DNA of 64,000 nucleotides from Phycisphaerae bacterium (GCA_018003015.1 JAGNEZ010000023.1:27089-91088); one strand, 5' to 3'; counted from the stretch's first letter, positions 26,646-35,639 are shown. The notes: a model not told the origin generated them from the letters alone. Program-made: numbers and translations.

Positions 26646-26675
26646 ATTCTAACGACCAGGTCGCCACCATGCCAT
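26646..26675 (-). promoter_or_regulatory. Candidate scpA promoter, near-leaderless
   Basis: On the minus strand ATGGCA (26675-26670) and TAGAAT (26651-26646) are 18 bases apart, and the -10 ends eight bases before the ATG at 26637. Confidence 0.4.
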
Positions 26676-26703
26676 GGATGACTCGCGGCCAACGGGTTAG
26701 CAT
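26675..26703 (+). promoter_or_regulatory. Candidate promoter of the ABC gene, near-leaderless
   Basis: A weak -35 (TGGATG, 26675-26680) and TAGCAT (26698-26703), 17 bases apart. The -10 ends six bases before the ATG at 26710. It lies back-to-back with the scpA promoter and shares its outer base. Confidence 0.35.
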
Positions 26704-26709
26704 GTGCCC

Positions 26710-27489
26710 ATGCCAGTCCTGAGACTCAGTAACATCGGCTTCCGTCGCGGCGAGCGGCAAATCCTCTCCAGCGTCTCCTGGACGATCGAGCCCGGCCAGC
26801 ACTGGGCCCTGTTGGGCGCGAACGGCTCCGGTAAAACCACCCTCCTCAAGATCGTCACCGGCTACGAATGGGTCAGCGAGGGCTCCGTCGAGGCCCTCGG
26901 GCAGCTCTTCGGCGAATGCGATCTCCGCACCCTTCGCAAGTCCATTGGATGGGTCAGCTCGGCCCTGGTCCACACCTTCCCAGGCAGAGACACCGCCGAA
27001 AGCGTGGTTCTCTCCGGTCTGGAAGCATCGATCGGACTGTACCGGGATTTCACCGCGGAGGAATCCAACCGGGCCCGCCATACCCTCGCCCTCATGGGCG
27101 CCGAGCACCTGGCCGAACAGCCCTACGAACTGATGTCACAAGGCGAGCAACAGCGGGTCCTCATCGCTCGAGCCCTGGTCAACCAGCCCACCCTGCTGAT
27201 CCTCGACGAGCCCTGCGCCGGCCTCGACCCGGCCGCCCGCAACCACTTCCTGTTCGATGTCGGCCAGCTCGCCCAGCGTCCTCAGGCCCCTACCCTGATC
27301 GTCGTCACCCACCACATCGAGGAGATCCACCCCTGGATCACCCATGTGCTCGTCCTCAAGGAGGGCCGGGTCCTCGCCACCGGGCCGAAAGAGACCGTCC
27401 TCACCTCCGCTCATCTCTCCACAGCCTTCAGCTTCGATTGCCATGTCCGCCAGGACGGGAGACTGTTCTACCTTGCCGGGCCGGCGTAA
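26710..27489 (+). CDS. ABC transporter ATP-binding protein (ModF/PhrA-like)
   Basis: 259 residues. Walker A GANGSGKTT (about 36-44), signature MSQGEQQRV (variant of LSGGQ), Walker B LLILDEPCAGLDP and the switch histidine (VVTHHIEEI) are all present, so it should bind and hydrolyse ATP. The signature variant and the single-domain layout resemble ModF/YlmA-type ATPases, for which a membrane partner is not always known; none is adjacent. An upstream in-frame GTG (26704) is an alternative start. It ends 44 bases before the convergent PEP-CTERM gene. The transported substrate is unknown. Confidence 0.85.
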   Translation: MPVLRLSNIGFRRGERQILSSVSWTIEPGQHWALLGANGSGKTTLLKIVTGYEWVSEGSVEALGQLFGECDLRTLRKSIGWVSSALVHTFPGRDTAESVVLSGLEASIGLYRDFTAEESNRARHTLALMGAEHLAEQPYELMSQGEQQRVLIARALVNQPTLLILDEPCAGLDPAARNHFLFDVGQLAQRPQAPTLIVVTHHIEEIHPWITHVLVLKEGRVLATGPKETVLTSAHLSTAFSFDCHVRQDGRLFYLAGPA

Positions 27490-27533
27490 GAGCACCGGGG
27501 GCGCATGCATGATCCGCCCTCTTCGCCAGCCTG

Positions 27534-28391
27534 TCACCGCCTTCGCCTTCCCCATAGCATGACCAGCCCGGCGGCGAGAGCCATCACCGAGGCCGGCTCG
27601 GGCACGGCATGGGTCGAGGCCAAGGCCTGGATGCCGGTGGAGCCGGCGATGCCGAAGCGGCGGTGCTCCGTGCCGTCACGCCCATAGACAATGACCTGCT
27701 TGTAGTCCCGCGACACGTGAAGGCTGACGTAGGTCTCCTCGCCGATCGCGGCCAGCCCCTTTGCGGCATAGACGGCATCGGCATCCTCCATGCTGAATCG
27801 ATCTCGAATGACGCCTGTCAGAGGATCAAGTCCGAGAATCTGGGTCTGAGCGAAAGAACCGACGGGGTGGGCAATGGCCAGCAGCCGATTCCTGGGCCCG
27901 AACTCGCCCAAGTCGGCGTCGATCATGAGGTTCGACTCGGCGGGATTGGCCTTGTGGAAATCAATCGCCCGCACAAAGGCCCCGGTTGCCAGATCGTACA
28001 CCTCGATGTCGTTGTGACTCGAACGCCAATCGTTGGTGTAAAGACAGTCGCCCATCGTCGCCAGGCCGGAGCGATAGGGATTGTCGGGCAGATGGTACTG
28101 GCCGACGACGGCGCCGGTGTCCGGGTTCAGCTTGTAGACCGTGCTGTACACAGCCGAGGGACCGGGCAAGTAATACAGATGGCTCCCATCAAAGGCCAGC
28201 CCGGCGTTCTGGTTCGGCGAGGCGGGAGGGGCATAGGAGTTCAACACCGCACCGGTCTGCGGATCGAGCTCTGTGATCTTCGAAGAACCCCAGATGCTGC
28301 AATGCGTGGCGAAGAGACGGTCGCCCCCGCGGCTCTCCGCCGAGGCAACGAACAAAACCCCCGCCCATATGACGAGACTGAGCCTTCGCAT
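27534..28391 (-). CDS. PEP-CTERM sorted secreted protein, propeller-like
   Basis: 285 residues. A signal peptide covers residues 1-20 (MRRLSLVIWAGVLFVASAES). The body has repeats of the type D-P-x-T-G-A-V, each opening a beta blade (LDPQTGAVLN, LNPDTGAVVG, YDLATGAFVR, LDPLTGVIRD), so a beta propeller is likely. The C-terminus is a textbook PEP-CTERM signal: VPEPASVMALAAGL, then a short hydrophobic stretch and five basic residues. Exosortase would cut it and anchor or release the protein at the surface. GAGG lies six bases before the ATG. This is the only clear exosortase substrate seen, in keeping with the EpsI-like and TPR genes at 2.4-8.6 kb. Confidence 0.88.
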   Translation of the reverse strand: MRRLSLVIWAGVLFVASAESRGGDRLFATHCSIWGSSKITELDPQTGAVLNSYAPPASPNQNAGLAFDGSHLYYLPGPSAVYSTVYKLNPDTGAVVGQYHLPDNPYRSGLATMGDCLYTNDWRSSHNDIEVYDLATGAFVRAIDFHKANPAESNLMIDADLGEFGPRNRLLAIAHPVGSFAQTQILGLDPLTGVIRDRFSMEDADAVYAAKGLAAIGEETYVSLHVSRDYKQVIVYGRDGTEHRRFGIAGSTGIQALASTHAVPEPASVMALAAGLVMLWGRRRR

Positions 28392-28915
28392 ATCGAACCT
28401 CGCGATGATCGGGACAGCACGGACACCCCCCCAGGAATCCAGCAGCCAGGATGGCGCCGCGAGTTGGCCTGACCATCGCAAGATACCCGATCCCGCCGGC
28501 CCAGGCAAGCGTCGGCTATTGCATCCTGATCGTGGCTTGTCCCACAATGACCAGAACAGGACGACCCGAGACGGGATCGAGCACCACAACCTGGCTTGAC
28601 TGGCCTCGACAAGCTCGACCTACCGCCTTGGACGGCCACCGATCCCGAAAGAACCGAGGGCAACTCGCCGAAATACGAGACCCGAATGTGGCAGATTGGA
28701 GGTACAAACCATTGTAGGCGAAACGCGTCACAGCTAGCCGGGTGCCGTGCGCAGAGGGGTCAGGAAGTCCAACAGACTGCCGCCCGCACCGTGGCGCAGA
28801 CGGCATTCGATCCCTCGCGGGTCCTGTGGCGGCTCCAACGCGTTGCCTGCCACTCAGAGCCCCCGGCCGCTTCCCAGGCTTCCACAGCGCGCCAACCGCC
28901 GGACCGACCATCACG
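28392..28915. other. Intergenic gap of 524 bases without a visible gene
   Basis: Between the PEP-CTERM gene and the end of the glycyl-radical pseudogene. The open frames here lack ribosome sites and recognisable motifs. It probably holds the upstream region of the PEP-CTERM gene and the end of the pseudogene's transcript. I see no repeat or structured RNA. Confidence 0.5.
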
Positions 28916-30387
28916 CTACTCGCCCGCGAACGCATGCCGGGCAATGACATGATCCTGGTAGGGCTCTTCCAGCTCGCAGAAGTACCCACTCCAACCCCAC
29001 ACGCGAACAATCAGGTCTCGGTGTCGCTCAGGATGGCTTTTCGCATCGCGAAGCGTCGCAGCGCTCACCGTGTTCAACTGCAGTTGCTGGCAACCCAGTT
29101 CGGCTGCGACGTGAACGAGCAAGGCGACCTTCTCGATCGAGTCGGGACTGCGAAAGACCGCATCCGCAAGCTCCAGCGTGATCGGGCCGCCGTTGCAGAT
29201 CCGTCGGTAGTCGATCTTGCCGAAGCTCTGAAGAACACTGATCGGCCCACGGATGGCCACCCCTTGCGATGGAGCCAGATTCGCCCCGAAATACTCGCCA
29301 GCTCGCCGACCGTCAGCGGTCGCACCCACCACCGGCTCGGGCATCCCCTCGTGACCCGTGGCCAGCCAAACGTAGTACATGGCCGAACCAGTGCCCGGCC
29401 TAACCTTCCCGCCCCGCCCGTTGCCGGATAGCGATTCGCAGGCGTCGGCCAGACGATCGAACAAAACGACCAGCATGCGGTCGGCCCGGTCGTCGTGGTT
29501 GCCCACCTTCGGCCCTTCACCCGCGAGCTTGGCCCGCAGTGGCTCGTCATCCAGGTCAGCGGGTTGGCCGCGTCAGAGCCGTCTCGCTTCACGCCGCCAA
29601 GCATCAGCGACTGACCGTTGTCACCCTGCTGGACGCCGGGATATAGATCCGAATCACGGTTCAGCGAGATAAAGAACTCCTCGAGCAGTGCCTCGGCCGC
29701 CCCGCCATCCAACACGCCGGTCTTGAGGTCTGCCTCCAGGTAGGGCCATAGGTACTGATCCAGCCGGCCCAGACCCACATGGTAATGCCCGCTCAGCCAA
29801 ACCACCGCATGCAGCAACCGAAGTGCCTGCAGCGCCTCGTGGAACGTCCGCGGCGGATTCGCCGGAACCCATTCCAGCAGCTCGGCAACATCCCGCCGGC
29901 CGAGATCACGCGCCGCCAGAGCATATCGGCCGGCCAAGGCCAGCACACCGTCGATCGCCTCGACGGCCGCATCGAGAAACTCCACCGCCTCGCCATCCCC
30001 GGCCCGGATCACCCGGTCCCGGATCACCAGAGCCAGCCGCCGCCGCCCCAGTAACCCCTCGGACAGAACCATGCCCCAGTCGGCGCAGATATTGCTGATC
30101 GGACCTAGCTCGTGAAGCGTGTGCCCCGAAATCAGCCGCTGCCAGTCCTCCGGCTGGTAAACCGGCGGAATCCGCGGCGTCGTTCGCGTAAAGACAATTC
30201 GCTGGTCCGACTCGATGACCGGATGTTGCGCCTCACACATCCGACGGGTCAGTCGAGCTGAACGCCGCATCCACGACAGCCCCTCGGCATCGCATTCGGA
30301 AACCAGGTCCGGCAGCTGGGCTTGGCGATGACCGGTTTGTTGACGCTCGCGCACCTGATCGCGCATCCGCAGCAGTCGTGCGTCCAT
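28916..30387 (-). pseudogene. Glycyl-radical enzyme gene, broken by an internal deletion
   Basis: Two frames of one gene. The first runs from ATG 30387 to about 29540 and matches the N-terminal part of pyruvate formate-lyase-like enzymes, with LLEEFFISLNRDSDLYPG, SLMLGGVKRDG and NPLTW. The second resumes in another frame as LDDEPLRAKLAGEGPKVGN and runs to 28916. It includes GATADGRRAGEYFG and the glycyl-radical loop RVWGWSGYF, where Gly would be the radical site. The usual 200-odd residues between these parts, which hold the active-site cysteine, are absent, and the frame changes at the joint. The product could not be active. Its activase and a truncated regulator lie just upstream. Confidence 0.85.
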
Positions 30388-30501
30388 GGTCGCTCCCTAT
30401 CCGCCGACAAACCCCGTTCAGAACAGAACCTGACCCGACGGCCTTCCACAGCCTCTCGCAGTTCGCTGACCCGCTGCTCAGCCGGACCCTCCTCTAGTCT
30501 A

Positions 30502-30957
30502 TCAGCCCGGACCCAACAAGGAATTGAGCCCCTGCGTATTCTTCTTGAGATTCTTTGCGCTCTCCGTCGTCGCTTGGCGGCGATAGCCACACGGCGTCTG
30601 GCCCGTCAGTCGCTTGAAAAGCACACTCATATACTCCGGATGCACGAAACCGGCGAGTCGTGCGATCGCCGCCAGGGAGAGATCCGTCTCGGCCAGCAGT
30701 TGCTTCACCCGCTTTAGCCGGACGAGCCGGATCTCCGCCTGGGGCGACCGGCCAAGGTACCTTCGGAACCCCCGTTCCAGCAGGCTTCGAGAAACCGCAA
30801 TGTGCCGCAGAACCTGCTCAACCCGCAGACCACCGCAGGCCCGCTCGCGAATGAAACTCACTGCGGCCGCCACGTCCGGATCGTCAATCCGCAATACGTC
30901 GGTCGACTGGCGAGTGATAACCCCAAGAGGCTCGATCCGTCGCTCCTGAACGGCCAT
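30502..30957 (-). pseudogene. AraC/XylR-type regulator, C-terminal fragment
   Basis: Residues matching the DNA-binding half of XylR-like AraC regulators: GVITRQSTDVLRIDDPDVA (linker), then two helix-turn-helix units (VSRSLLERGFRRYLGRSPQ and LAAIARLAGFVHPEYMSVLFKRLTG). Full-length members carry a LacI-like sugar-binding domain of about 250 residues ahead of this part; here it is missing, and beyond about 30957 the frame runs into unrelated sequence. The 5' end of the sugar-binding-protein fragment on the other strand meets this point exactly, so one deletion removed the start of both genes. A product starting at the ATG at 31029 or 30957 is conceivable but would lack the sensor. Confidence 0.75.
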
Positions 30958-31255
30958 GGTCAGCGCGATCGCCCTCTTCACCGACGCCCTGCTGAAGTGG
31001 GAACCCGGTAAGGTGAAGATCGTGGCCATGGACGCCCTGCCCGCCCAGCTACCCTACGTTCGCAAGGGCGTCGTCGCACGGCTCTTCGCTCAGCAAACGT
31101 ATCAGTGGGGCTACCGCTCCATCGAGATCCTGACCGACAAGGTCGTGCTCCACAAGGACCCTCCGTCGGCCATCGAGTACTCCCCGCTCCTGCCGGTGGA
31201 CAAGAACAACGCCGAGCAGTTCGAGACAAACTGGAAGAAATGGCTCCGCCAATGA
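30958..31255 (+). pseudogene. Sugar-binding protein of an ABC transporter, C-terminal fragment
   Basis: About 95 residues resembling the C-terminal lobe of ribose/LacI-type periplasmic sugar-binding proteins: ALLKWEPGKVKIVAMDALP, then YVRKGVVARLFAQQ, TYQWGYRSIEILTDKVV and the closing WKKWL. Signal peptide and first lobe are missing. The likely loss point is at about 30957, face to face with the truncated AraC gene. The stop overlaps the start of the activase gene (ATGA), so the old operon order sugar-binding protein then activase is preserved. No ABC permease or ATPase gene remains nearby. The fragment is probably not functional. Confidence 0.75.
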
Positions 31256-32013
31256 GCAGCGTACGCACCGGCAGGGTGTTCGACATCCGGGAGTTCACCA
31301 TCCATGATGGCCCGGGCATTCGCACCACCGTCTTCCTCAAGAGCTGCCCGCTACGGTGCACGTGGTGCCACAACCCCGAGGGGCTCTCCCCCGAACCGCA
31401 GGTGCTGCGCAGCCCGGCCGGAGAGCGCGAAGTGGGCCAGATGTACCGCTCGACCGATCTCGCGGAACGGCTCAACCGCCAGGCACCGGTGCTCCGCGAT
31501 CACGGCGGCGTGACGTTCTCCGGAGGCGAGCCGCTGGCTCAGGCCGCATTCGTCGCCGAGGTCATCGACGCACTCGATCGGCTTCATGTCGTCCTGGACA
31601 CGTCCGGTTACGCGAACCGAGAGGATTTCCGCCTCGTGGCCGCCAGGTGCAATCTGGTCCTTTTCGACCTGAAGCTGATCGATGGCGCCCGACATGCCCG
31701 CTGGACCGGCGCCGGCAACGAAGTCATTCTCGACAACCTCCGGATCTTGAGCGGCATGGGCATTCCGTACATCATCCGCGTCCCCCTGGTCCCCGGCGTG
31801 ACCGACACGGAAGATAACCTGTCCAGCATTGCCCGACACGTCAGCGGATTGCCCGGACTCCTCCGCGCGGAACTGCTTCCCTATAACCGGGCTGCGGGTG
31901 GCAAGTACGCCGCATGCGGCATGCGGTTCTGTCCCGGGTTCGACGAGTCTCAGGAACCCAGGTCCACCACCGCGTGCTTCGAGGCCGCAGGCGTCGAGGC
32001 GCGAGTCCTGTAG
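31252..32013 (+). CDS. Glycyl-radical-enzyme activase (radical SAM)
   Basis: 253 residues. FTIHDGPGIRTTVFLKSCPLRC opens the protein, and CPLRCTWC is the CxxxCxxC that binds the radical-SAM [4Fe-4S] cluster. TFSGGEPL is the SAM-binding GGE motif. Members abstract a hydrogen from the glycine of a partner enzyme. It lacks the extra ferredoxin-like cysteine clusters of larger activases, like classic PflA. Its only visible partner is the broken glycyl-radical gene at 28.9-30.4 kb, so it may be orphaned. It is translated from an ATG overlapping the preceding fragment's stop. It looks intact. Confidence 0.88.
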   Translation: MSSVRTGRVFDIREFTIHDGPGIRTTVFLKSCPLRCTWCHNPEGLSPEPQVLRSPAGEREVGQMYRSTDLAERLNRQAPVLRDHGGVTFSGGEPLAQAAFVAEVIDALDRLHVVLDTSGYANREDFRLVAARCNLVLFDLKLIDGARHARWTGAGNEVILDNLRILSGMGIPYIIRVPLVPGVTDTEDNLSSIARHVSGLPGLLRAELLPYNRAAGGKYAACGMRFCPGFDESQEPRSTTACFEAAGVEARVL

Positions 32014-32125
32014 AGCAGCCTCCTTCCGGCGAGCAAGCCCCAGGCGGCGAATGCGGCACAAACCCGCTTGTGCCCGCCCCTTCGGTTCAGCAGGGAAAAC
32101 GAGGGCTCATCGGGATGCCGCGCCT

Positions 32126-32154
32126 TTGCCTGCCGCCGCTGACAGCTCTAACAT
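32126..32154 (+). promoter_or_regulatory. Candidate bioA promoter, near-leaderless
   Basis: TTGCCT (32126-32131) and TAACAT (32149-32154), 17 bases apart. The -10 ends eight bases before the ATG at 32163, and there is no Shine-Dalgarno site. Confidence 0.45.
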
Positions 32155-32162
32155 GCTCAGGT

Positions 32163-33596
32163 ATGGCCAAGGCCGGAGATCCACGTCCACTCTCCCAACA
32201 GGACAAACATCGTCTCATCGACTGGGACCGACGGTTTGTCTGGCATCCGTTCACCCAGCACAGCCTCTGGAATGCCGTGGACCCGCTCGTCATCATCGCA
32301 GCCGACGGAGATTACGTCATCGATACCGACGGGAACCGCTACCTCGACGGACACTCGAGCCTGTGGTGCAACATCCACGGGCACCGTCGGGCGGAGATCG
32401 ACCGGGCCATCATCGAGCAGGTGGGCAGGGTCGCCCATTCCACCCAGCTAGGCCTCGCATCCCCACCGGCCATCGAACTCGCCAAACGCCTCGTGGACAT
32501 CGCTCCGATAGGACTCACCAAGGTCTTCTACTCCGATGACGGCTCCACCAGCCTGGAGGTCGCCTGCAAGCTCGCCTTCGCCTACTGGCAGCATCGTGAC
32601 CGGCCGGAACGCCGGCTGTTCATCGCCCTGAAAGAGGCTTATCACGGCGACACCATCGGCTCGGTGAGCCTGGGCGGCATCGACCTGTTCCACCGCGCCT
32701 ACCAACCCCTGCTGTTCCAGACCCTCTTCGCCCCCTCACCCTACTGCTACCGCTGTCCACTGGGCAGGTCGCACGAGACCTGCGGCTTGGCTTGTGCCGA
32801 CGTCGTGGGGACCATGCTGGAGGAGTATCCCGGCCAGGTCGCGGCCGTGGTGATCGAGCCGCTCGTCCAGTGCGCCGGCGGCATCATCACCGCGCCGCCA
32901 GGCTTCCTCACCCAGATCCACAACCTGTGCCGCAAGCACGGCACTCTACTGATCGCCGATGAAGTGGCCACCGGCTTTGGCCGGACAGGCCGCATGTTCG
33001 CCGTGCAACATGAGCAGGTGACCCCGGACTTGATGTGCCTGTCCAAGGGACTCACCGGTGGCTACCTGCCCCTGGGCGCAACGCTGGCGACCGAGGAGAT
33101 CTACCAGACCTTTCTCGGCCCCATCGACTCGGGCCGGACCTTCTACCACGGACACACGTTCACGGGTAACCCCCTGGGCTGCGCCGCCGCTCTGGCCTCG
33201 CTGAACCTCTTCGAATCCGATGAAACGCTGCAGCGACTCAAACTCAGGATCGCCTGCATCGCCTCACACCTGGCCCGGCTGGCAGACAACCCGCATGTCG
33301 GCGACGTCCGCCAGCGCGGCATGATCGCCGGCGTGGAACTCGTCCGCGACAAGACCACCCGCGAGAGCTACCCCTACGGCCTGCAGGTCGGCGCCCACGT
33401 CTGCCTCCACGCCCGGCAATACGGCGTCATTCTCCGGCCCTTGGCCGATACGATCGTCATCTTGCCTCCCTTGGCCATCTCCCTCCCCAACCTCGAACAC
33501 CTGCTGCTCACGATCGAGCGATGCATCGACGAGACTGTCCCCCGCATCCGGAACGGCGCTCGCCCAGACGGCCCCGGTAGCGACGGGCTGGAATGA
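32163..33596 (+). CDS. bioA: Adenosylmethionine-8-amino-7-oxononanoate aminotransferase-like (BioA)
   Basis: 477 residues of the class III aminotransferase fold. FVWHPFTQH near the start is the classic BioA signature. PLP is held by the lysine in LSKGLTGGYLPLG, and IADEVATGFGRTG holds the Asp that contacts the cofactor. BioA makes 7,8-diaminopelargonate in biotin synthesis using SAM as amino donor. No other bio gene is in the window, so a role as a related aminotransferase is possible. A Cys-rich insert (YCYRCPLGRSHETCGLAC) lies near residue 195. The start rests on the promoter candidate; an ATG at 32115 is an alternative. Confidence 0.82.
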   Translation: MAKAGDPRPLSQQDKHRLIDWDRRFVWHPFTQHSLWNAVDPLVIIAADGDYVIDTDGNRYLDGHSSLWCNIHGHRRAEIDRAIIEQVGRVAHSTQLGLASPPAIELAKRLVDIAPIGLTKVFYSDDGSTSLEVACKLAFAYWQHRDRPERRLFIALKEAYHGDTIGSVSLGGIDLFHRAYQPLLFQTLFAPSPYCYRCPLGRSHETCGLACADVVGTMLEEYPGQVAAVVIEPLVQCAGGIITAPPGFLTQIHNLCRKHGTLLIADEVATGFGRTGRMFAVQHEQVTPDLMCLSKGLTGGYLPLGATLATEEIYQTFLGPIDSGRTFYHGHTFTGNPLGCAAALASLNLFESDETLQRLKLRIACIASHLARLADNPHVGDVRQRGMIAGVELVRDKTTRESYPYGLQVGAHVCLHARQYGVILRPLADTIVILPPLAISLPNLEHLLLTIERCIDETVPRIRNGARPDGPGSDGLE

Positions 33597-33600
33597 GCCC

Positions 33601-33629
33601 TTGGCATCAACGAGCCACCCGCGTACATT
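33601..33629 (+). promoter_or_regulatory. Candidate sigma70-type promoter of the SDR gene
   Basis: TTGGCA (33601-33606) and TACATT (33624-33629) with a 17-base spacer, about 40 bases ahead of the start at 33671. Confidence 0.5.
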
Positions 33630-33670
33630 GATGGACGTCCGAATCGAAAGGACAGAAGGAGTTCCCAGTC

Positions 33671-34450
33671 ATGCCTGAAAAGAAGCGCGTCGCCCTGGTC
33701 ACGGGCGGGTCGAGGGGAATCGGCCGAGGCATCTGCCTGGCCCTGGCCCAGGACGGATTCGCCGTCGTCGTCAACTACAACAGCAACAGTGACGCCGCTC
33801 TCCACACCAAGCATATGATCGAGCAGATGGGCGGCACAGCCGAGATCTGCCAGGCGGATATCACAACCGTCGAACACCGCGAATTGCTGGTCGATCACTG
33901 CATGGAAACATTCGGCCGCCTCGACGTCCTGGTCAACAACGCGGGCATCGCCCCGCCTGAGCGACGCGACCTGCTGGAAATGACCGAGGCGAGTTACGAC
34001 CTGGTCATGGCCACCAATCTCCGGGCCCCTTTCTTCCTCGCCCAACGGGTCGCCCGCCTCATGATCGAACAGAGAAAGAACCGCTCCATCCCCGCCGCCT
34101 CGATCATCAATGTCTCCTCGGTCAGCGCCTACGCCGCCAGCATCAACCGGGGCGAGTACTGCATCAGCAAGGCAGGCCTCTCCATGATCACCACCCTCCT
34201 GGCCGTCCGACTGGCCGAAGAAGGAATCAACGTCTACGAGATCCGCCCAGGCATCATCGCCACGGACATGACCGCAGGTGTCAAGGAAAAGTACGACCGC
34301 CTGATCAGAGAGGGCTTCACGCCAATCCGCCGGTGGGGCCAGCCCGCCGATGTCGGCAAGGCCGTGGCCATGCTCGCTCGAGGCGACCTGCCCTTCTCGA
34401 CCGGCGAGGTGATCAACGTCGACGGCGGCTACGCCTTGCGGTACTTCTGA
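33671..34450 (+). CDS. Short-chain dehydrogenase/reductase, FabG-like
   Basis: 259 residues. The coenzyme loop TGGSRGIGRG (11-20), NNAG and the catalytic set Ser...Tyr-x3-Lys (SSVSAYAASINRGEYCISK) are all there, so it should be an active NAD(P)H oxidoreductase. The C-terminus is DGGYALRYF. GAAGGAG lies nine bases before the ATG. It is followed 16 bases later by a PfkB-family kinase; together they fit sugar or sugar-acid metabolism (for example 2-keto-3-deoxygluconate turnover) better than fatty-acid synthesis, but this is inference. Confidence 0.85.
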   Translation: MPEKKRVALVTGGSRGIGRGICLALAQDGFAVVVNYNSNSDAALHTKHMIEQMGGTAEICQADITTVEHRELLVDHCMETFGRLDVLVNNAGIAPPERRDLLEMTEASYDLVMATNLRAPFFLAQRVARLMIEQRKNRSIPAASIINVSSVSAYAASINRGEYCISKAGLSMITTLLAVRLAEEGINVYEIRPGIIATDMTAGVKEKYDRLIREGFTPIRRWGQPADVGKAVAMLARGDLPFSTGEVINVDGGYALRYF

Positions 34451-34466
34451 CGAAAGGAGGCGGGCC

Positions 34467-35567
34467 ATTTCCACCCTGAACATCAAACCCGCCCCATCCT
34501 GCCGATGGGACGCAGTCGCGCTGGGCGAAATCATGCTTCGGCTCGATCCGGGCGAAGAACGCATTCGCACCACACGCCAATTCCGAATCTGGGAAGGAGG
34601 CGGCGAGTACAACGTGGCCCGCGGACTCCGGCGATGCTTCGGACTGAGAACGGCCGTGGTGACGGCCATCGCCGATAACGAGGTCGGACGGTTGCTGGAA
34701 GACTGCATCCTCCAGGGCGGCGTGGACATGTCCCACGTCAAGTGGGTGAAATTCGACGGAGTCGGACGAAAAGTCCGCAACGGACTCAACTTCACCGAGC
34801 GGGGGTTCGGTGTCCGGGCGGCAAAGGGCTGCTCGGACCGCGGCCATACCGCCGCCTCACAGCTCAAGGTCGGCGACATCGACTTCAAGAGCATCTTCGT
34901 ACAGGAGGGAGCCCGCTGGCTCCATTGCGGCGGCATCTTCGCCGCACTATCCGAGACGACCCAAGCCGTGGCCAAAGAGGCAATGATCGCGGCCAAGGAG
35001 GCCGGTACCATCGTCTCCTACGATCTCAACTACCGCCCGTCGCTTTGGCAGGACATCGGCGGAAAGGCCAGGGCCCAGCAGGTCAATCAGGAACTGGCCA
35101 GGTATGTCGACGTCATGATCGGTAACGAGGAAGACTTCAGCGCCGCACTGGGTTTCGAAGTACCAGGCCTGGACGAGCAACTCGCGGAACTCGATCCTCG
35201 TCACTTCAAGACCATGATCACCAAGGCGGTCGCCAAGTATCCGAACTTCAAAGCAGTCGCCACCACCCTGCGCCACGCCAGAACGGCCACCATCAACGAC
35301 TGGGGCGCGATTCTGTTCCTCGACGGCAAATTCTACGAGGCCCCCCAACGCCCTAATCTCGAAATCCTCGACCGGGTGGGCGGCGGCGACAGCTTCGCCA
35401 GCGGACTGATCTACGGCTTCCTGGCCGGCAAATCACCCGAACAGTGTGTCAACTGCGGGGCAGCCCACGGAGCCCTGGCCATGACCACGCCGGGAGACAC
35501 CAGCATGGCAACACTCGACGAGGTCGAGAGGGTCATGAAAGGCGGGACCGCTCGGGTAGCCCGTTAG
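34467..35567 (+). CDS. PfkB-family carbohydrate kinase (KDG kinase-like), probable ATT start
   Basis: 366 residues. GGGEYNVARGL binds sugar, GGGDSFASGL holds the catalytic Asp, and the fold between matches ribokinase/2-keto-3-deoxygluconate kinases. The start is unusual. A perfect AAAGGAGG lies at 34453-34460 and six bases later is ATT (34467), in frame; the first ATG would be at 34533, inside the conserved strand VALGEIMLRLDPGE. Starting at ATG would delete the first beta strand, so ATT is the better reading. A sequencing error or other rare start is the alternative. The gene follows the SDR closely and is likely in its operon. Confidence 0.85.
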   Translation: MSTLNIKPAPSCRWDAVALGEIMLRLDPGEERIRTTRQFRIWEGGGEYNVARGLRRCFGLRTAVVTAIADNEVGRLLEDCILQGGVDMSHVKWVKFDGVGRKVRNGLNFTERGFGVRAAKGCSDRGHTAASQLKVGDIDFKSIFVQEGARWLHCGGIFAALSETTQAVAKEAMIAAKEAGTIVSYDLNYRPSLWQDIGGKARAQQVNQELARYVDVMIGNEEDFSAALGFEVPGLDEQLAELDPRHFKTMITKAVAKYPNFKAVATTLRHARTATINDWGAILFLDGKFYEAPQRPNLEILDRVGGGDSFASGLIYGFLAGKSPEQCVNCGAAHGALAMTTPGDTSMATLDEVERVMKGGTARVAR

Positions 35568-35639
35568 CAGATCACCAGAGGCTCCAAACGCCGTCGATGA
35601 GGCCGCTTGAACCCCCTCCGGCCCCAGGTCCCGTTCGAG

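Noticed and set aside
33374..35011. Long open minus-strand frame over bioA, SDR and PfkB
   Set aside because: It runs against three well-supported genes and has no ribosome site or motif of its own.
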